Assembly (NCBI RefSeq): GCF_000931445.1
Contig: NZ_CP010849.1
Span: 4,092,001-4,156,000 of the forward strand
Reading direction: 5' to 3'
From: Streptomyces cyaneogriseus subsp. noncyanogenus
GTDB taxonomy: Bacteria; Actinomycetota; Actinomycetes; Streptomycetales; Streptomycetaceae
Length of the DNA stretch: 64,000 nt
Shown piece after piece: positions 60,423 to 64,000 of this stretch. Positions within the stretch are counted from its first letter, which is position 1; each line of letters begins with the position of its first letter. Below the pieces are notes generated by a model. The model was not told where the DNA came from. It ran no database searches and was given only the letters and a program-made list of their open reading frames with translations. The translations under genes were made by a program, and so were the position numbers.

Positions 60423-60495
60423 CGGGTGCCACAGTGGGGGAGTGAGCACCACCAGGACAGCGTCCCGACGGGCAGGGAGGGGGTGAGGTGAGGTC

Positions 60496-62382
60496 ATGAC
60501 CGGCATGGGCGTGGCAGAGCGGGGTGCGCCGGACGCGCGCTCCCGGGCACTGGCCGTGCTGCGTGTCCGCAGCCGGGCCGTGGCCGTCGCCGTACTGCCC
60601 GCTGCCGTCGCCGTGATCCTGTTCGCCGGTGGCTCGACGGGCCTTCTTCAGGGGCGGGGCTGGGACGTCGCCCGCTGGACCGTGGCGGCCGTCGCCGTCG
60701 TCGTCCTGCTGGCCGCGGCCGGTGTCGCCCTGTTCGTCGCCCGCGCCCGCCCCGCGGTGAGCCCGACGGTCCCGATCGCCGAGGAGTCGGCCCCGGATCT
60801 GTACCGGATGGTGCGCGACCTCGCCGACCGGCTCGACGTCCCGGCCCCGTCCGCGATAGCGCTCACCCCGGACTGCGACAGCTGGCTGGAGGACCGCACC
60901 CACCCGGCCCACGGCCCGCCGCCCGCGCGGGAACACGACGAGACGACCGGCCCGGGCGGACGTGCCCGCAGACGCCCCGCCGCCGCTCCCGTCCTCGTCA
61001 TCGGCTCCCCCTTCCTGTGGTGGATGCGCGTCGGTGAACTCCGTGCGGTGCTGGCCCCGGTGGTGGCCGGTACGGGACCCTCGGCGCACCCCGACATAGC
61101 GGCCGCCCGGCGCTTCGTACGCGGCCTGGACGCGGCGGTGGCGGTGGCCTCCACACCCGCCCGCCGCCGGCTGTCCCGCGTGGTGTGCGCGGCCGTCGGC
61201 TGGGTCTCCCGCCTGCTGCTGCGGAGCTGCCGCGTCCACGCGGCGGAGATGGAACGCGGGGTCGCGGTCGCCGCGGCGCAGCGCGCGCAGACCGTGGATT
61301 ACGGGCTGCGCATCGTCGCCCAGGAGCAGGTGGGCCTCGCGTACGCGGGCTGGGACCGGTTGCTGACGAGGGTGGCGCTGCCCGCCTGGCGGATGGGCCG
61401 CTGGCCCTCCCGGCTGGACGCGGGGGTCGTCGCGGCGCTCACCGAGCTGTCCCGCCGCGACCGCCTGGCCGACGGCTTCGCCTCCCGGCTGGGCGAGCGA
61501 CCCGCCTGCGACCTGCTGGAGGAGCCCGGCGCGGTGGACGAGGCGGCTTCCCTCCTCGCCGCCCGTCTCTTCCACGGCGGCCCCGCCGAGCCCGGGCCGG
61601 ACTGGTCGTCGGTGGAGTGGCACGAGTATCCGGAGGAGGTCGTCGACCGCGCCTGGCGTACGGACGCCGCCCGCCTCCACCGCGTCCTGGACGCCCTGGG
61701 TGTCCGCCGCACCGCCGCCGGCACCGGACCGGAGACCGACGGCCCCACGCTGGCCCGCGTCCTCGACCACCTGACGGACCCGGCCGCCGCCGCCACCCGC
61801 CCCCGCATGGACCACGCGGCACCCGCGGACCGGACGGAGCGGATCGCGCCCGCCCCGGAGACCGCGCCCACCCGGGAGACCGTGCCCTCCCCGGAGCACG
61901 CACCCGCCCCGGAGGCACCCGGCCCGGAGGACGTGCCCGCCCCGGAGGACGAGGAGCTCTCCGGCACCACGCCCCGCAGCGCCGCCCTCGCGGCACGGCT
62001 CAGTGCCCAACTGGCCCGCGAGGAGGCGAAGGCCCAGCGGCCCGCGCCTCCGGGGCCTCCGCCCGCCGCCCCGTCCGGGCCCGACACCGCCCTCTGGGAC
62101 GACCACCCGCTGCCCCTGTTCCCGATCCAGCCGCCGCGCGCCGCCCGCGACCTCCTCACCGACCACATCACGGCGATGGTCTGCTGCGCGGCGATGGACA
62201 CCGCCGGTGCCACACCGGGACTCGACTGGCTGGACGGCCCGGTCCTCCTGATCGGCGGTGAACGCGCGTCCGATCTCGCCCCCCGCGTTCACACGCTGGT
62301 GGAGAGCGGCGACCCGGCGCCGCTGCGGGCCTGGCTCGTCGACCTCGGCATACGCCCGGAAAAGCCGGTGCGACTGGTCTGA
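60496..62382 (+). CDS. Membrane protein resembling an M48 peptidase without HExxH
   Basis: A 628-aa protein with RBS GAGGTGAGG. Two transmembrane helices (about residues 28-52 and 58-84) lead to a cytoplasmic part. APDLYRMVRDLADRLDVPAP and PVLVIGSPFLWWMRVGELRA, then VLAPVVAGTGPSAHPD match the order of M48 (HtpX-like) peptidases, but the zinc-binding VLAHELGH is replaced by VLAPVVAG, so it is probably catalytically dead. The middle (about 230-380) is helical with paired Trp. A Pro/Glu repeat (PAPETAPT, PSPEHAPA) separates the last 115 residues, which end in a conserved soluble block. Function unknown. Confidence 0.75.
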   Translation: MTGMGVAERGAPDARSRALAVLRVRSRAVAVAVLPAAVAVILFAGGSTGLLQGRGWDVARWTVAAVAVVVLLAAAGVALFVARARPAVSPTVPIAEESAPDLYRMVRDLADRLDVPAPSAIALTPDCDSWLEDRTHPAHGPPPAREHDETTGPGGRARRRPAAAPVLVIGSPFLWWMRVGELRAVLAPVVAGTGPSAHPDIAAARRFVRGLDAAVAVASTPARRRLSRVVCAAVGWVSRLLLRSCRVHAAEMERGVAVAAAQRAQTVDYGLRIVAQEQVGLAYAGWDRLLTRVALPAWRMGRWPSRLDAGVVAALTELSRRDRLADGFASRLGERPACDLLEEPGAVDEAASLLAARLFHGGPAEPGPDWSSVEWHEYPEEVVDRAWRTDAARLHRVLDALGVRRTAAGTGPETDGPTLARVLDHLTDPAAAATRPRMDHAAPADRTERIAPAPETAPTRETVPSPEHAPAPEAPGPEDVPAPEDEELSGTTPRSAALAARLSAQLAREEAKAQRPAPPGPPPAAPSGPDTALWDDHPLPLFPIQPPRAARDLLTDHITAMVCCAAMDTAGATPGLDWLDGPVLLIGGERASDLAPRVHTLVESGDPAPLRAWLVDLGIRPEKPVRLV

Positions 62383-62672
62383 CGCCGAGCGGATCCCCGA
62401 GCGGAGGAAGTAGTTCCACTTTCATCAGTTCACAACGAACAGTGACAGCGCGCGTGCGAAATGTGATGTGCTGGAACCGTCGGCCGTCACGGCAAGGGCG
62501 CCCGACATACGACAGCGGCGTCCGCCCGGCGACCCGACCGCACCACCACCGCCGGTCCGCATCTCCGCACCACCCACCGAACCCACCACACACCGCACCA
62601 CGCATAGACCGCACCGCACACCGCACCACACAACCCGACACAACACGGGGGCAAGAGGGAGGGGAATGACCC
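62383..62672 (+). other. A/C-rich untranslated leader
   Basis: From about 62530 to 62650 the strand is a run of CACCGCACC-like, CAACCCGAC-like words almost without G. It would be unstructured RNA, unlike its surroundings. It directly precedes the RBS of the next gene. 62383-62470 shows AT-rich patches suitable for a promoter. Confidence 0.5.
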
Positions 62673-64000
62673 ATGGGGTCGCAGCACGTACGCCGCTGGG
62701 AGTCGGGAGCACTCGCGCACGCCGTGACGGACCCCTTCGGGCAAGGCCCGGTCCCCTGGCTGCGCGGCGGCGAGACGTACTTCAGTGACACCGGCCAGGT
62801 CGTCCCCTGGTACGTGGAGCAGGAGCCCGTCCCCGCCCGGGCGAGCGGCACCGGCAGGGTCCCCGGCCCGCGGCCCGCCCACCACCCCACCGGCGGCCCC
62901 CGCGCGGCCGACGACGTGCACCGGCAGATCAAGGGCTTCACCTCCACCGGCGCGGTCGCTCCCGGCGAGGCCATCGACTTCCACATCACCGTCGACCCGC
63001 CCCAGGAGTTCAGCGTCGACGTCTACCGCATCGGCCACTACGGCGGGGACGGCGCCGCCAAGATCACCACCAGCCCGCGCCTGTCCGGCATCGTGCAGCC
63101 CGCGCCGCTCACCGCCGACCGCACGGTCTCCTGCCACCACTGGTGGCTGTCCTGGCGCCTGCAGATCCCCTCGTACTGGAACAACGGCGCCTACGTGGCC
63201 GTCCTGACCACGGCCGACGGCTACCGCTCCCACGTCCCCTTCACCGTCCGCGACGCCCACCCCGCCGACCTGCTGCTCCTCCTGCCGGACATCACCTGGC
63301 AGGCGTACAACCTGTACCCCGAGGACGGCCGCACCGGCGCCAGCCTCTACCACGCCTGGGACGAGGACGGCCGGCTGCTGGGCGAGGCCGACGCCGCGAC
63401 GACGGTCTCCTTCGACCGCCCGTACGCGGGAGCGGGCCTGCCCCTCCACGTCGGCCACGCCTACGACTTCATCCGCTTCGCCGAGCGCTACGGCTACGAC
63501 CTCGCCTACGCCGACGCCCGCGACCTGCACGCCGGCCGGATCGACCCCACCCGCTACCGGGGCCTGGTCTTCCCCGGCCACGACGAGTACTGGTCCGTCC
63601 CCATGCGCCGCACCGTGGAGCTCGCCCGCGAGCACGGCACCTCCCTGGTCTTCCTCTCCGCCAACACCATGTACTGGCAGGTGGAGCTGTCGCCGTCCCC
63701 GTCCGGTGTCCCCGACCGCCTGCTGACCTGCCGCAAACGCAAAGGCCCCGGCCGCCCGGTGCTGTGGCGGGAGATCGACCGCGCGGAGCAGCAACTGATC
63801 GGCATCCAGTACGCGGGCCGCGTACCCGAGCCGCACCCGCTCATCGTCCGCAACGCCGGCCACTGGCTGTGGGAGGCCACCGGCGCCCACGAGGGCGACG
63901 CGCTCGAGGGCCTGGTGGCGGGCGAGGCCGACCGCTACTTCCCGCGCACCCCGCTGCCGGACCACGACGAGCGCATCCTGCTCGCCCACTCCCCGTACAC
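62673..64000 (+). CDS. N,N-dimethylformamidase beta-subunit-like protein (5' part)
   Basis: ATG 62673 follows GAGGGAGGGG; an overlapping ATG at 62667 is in another frame. About 442 codons lie in the window and the frame is open at the right edge. The protein has no signal peptide. FTSTGAVAPGEAIDFHITVD and SVDVYRIGHYGGDGAAKI form an N-terminal beta-sandwich; WQAYNLYPEDGRTGASLYHA and VFPGHDEYWSVPMRRTVELA match the large subunit of N,N-dimethylformamidase-like enzymes, in which conserved Tyr and Glu bind a mononuclear iron. The natural substrate is unknown. Confidence 0.8.
   Translation, partial: MGSQHVRRWESGALAHAVTDPFGQGPVPWLRGGETYFSDTGQVVPWYVEQEPVPARASGTGRVPGPRPAHHPTGGPRAADDVHRQIKGFTSTGAVAPGEAIDFHITVDPPQEFSVDVYRIGHYGGDGAAKITTSPRLSGIVQPAPLTADRTVSCHHWWLSWRLQIPSYWNNGAYVAVLTTADGYRSHVPFTVRDAHPADLLLLLPDITWQAYNLYPEDGRTGASLYHAWDEDGRLLGEADAATTVSFDRPYAGAGLPLHVGHAYDFIRFAERYGYDLAYADARDLHAGRIDPTRYRGLVFPGHDEYWSVPMRRTVELAREHGTSLVFLSANTMYWQVELSPSPSGVPDRLLTCRKRKGPGRPVLWREIDRAEQQLIGIQYAGRVPEPHPLIVRNAGHWLWEATGAHEGDALEGLVAGEADRYFPRTPLPDHDERILLAHSPY

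Overview
The window is high-GC actinobacterial chromosome, almost certainly Streptomyces. It carries adjacent sporulation-type sigma factors resembling sigN and sigF, a Streptomyces subtilisin-inhibitor-type protein, GAF-ANTAR regulators, a DmdR1-type iron box and many leaderless or GTG-started genes. From memory, not from a search, the gene order matches the S. coelicolor core around SCO4004 to SCO4073.

Layout. 1-11.2 kb: 5' end of a prim-pol gene under a LexA-like box, a SigE-family sigma factor, a fatty-acyl-CoA ligase with a TetR-type operator, a divergent MFS/TetR pair with duplicated operators, a 1618-aa PAS/pseudokinase/receiver protein and an SSI-like inhibitor. 11.2-18.3 kb: tRNA-Ser(GCT) and tRNA-Arg(ACG), the latter serving as the integration site of a decayed 6.6 kb AICE of the pSAM2 type. 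Its xis and int are intact, but rep and tra are fused by deletion. It carries low-GC cargo (a membrane peptide plus zinc-finger protein pair and an HNH nuclease) and a 150 bp nested palindrome. Outside attR lies a ~100 bp relic of an older related element.

18.3-38.6 kb: RidA/HxlR pair, a decayed GNAT gene, a MerR/beta-clamp-like fusion, an HGxxPAAW protein, a DUF2797 protein, a two-component plus glycosyltransferase operon (23.3-29.0 kb), an MFS/TetR locus with direct-repeat operators, PPOX, STAS, two GAF-ANTAR regulators, a YceI protein, an MFS transporter with a beta-sandwich tail and its MarR regulator. 38.7-49.0 kb: sigN, sigF, a small coupled membrane protein with a Dabb protein, tRNA-Ser(CGA), tadA and its partner, upp, a LytR_C protein, a HerA-like ATPase, an HdeD-like protein and an HhH-GPD repair protein.

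49.0-64.0 kb: a divergent iron-box locus (siderophore-interacting protein against penicillin-acylase-like hydrolase, siderophore-type acyltransferase, cupin and SDR), a secreted GDPD, a leucine-rich-repeat protein, tRNA-Ser(GGA), SRP RNA, dnaX, purD, a membrane protein resembling an M48 peptidase without its HExxH motif, and the 5' part of an N,N-dimethylformamidase-beta-like gene that runs off the right edge.

Most of the window is conserved housekeeping and regulatory backbone. The accessory part is the tRNA-Arg element. All calls come from reading the sequence. Family names rest on recognised motifs and recall; no search was run.
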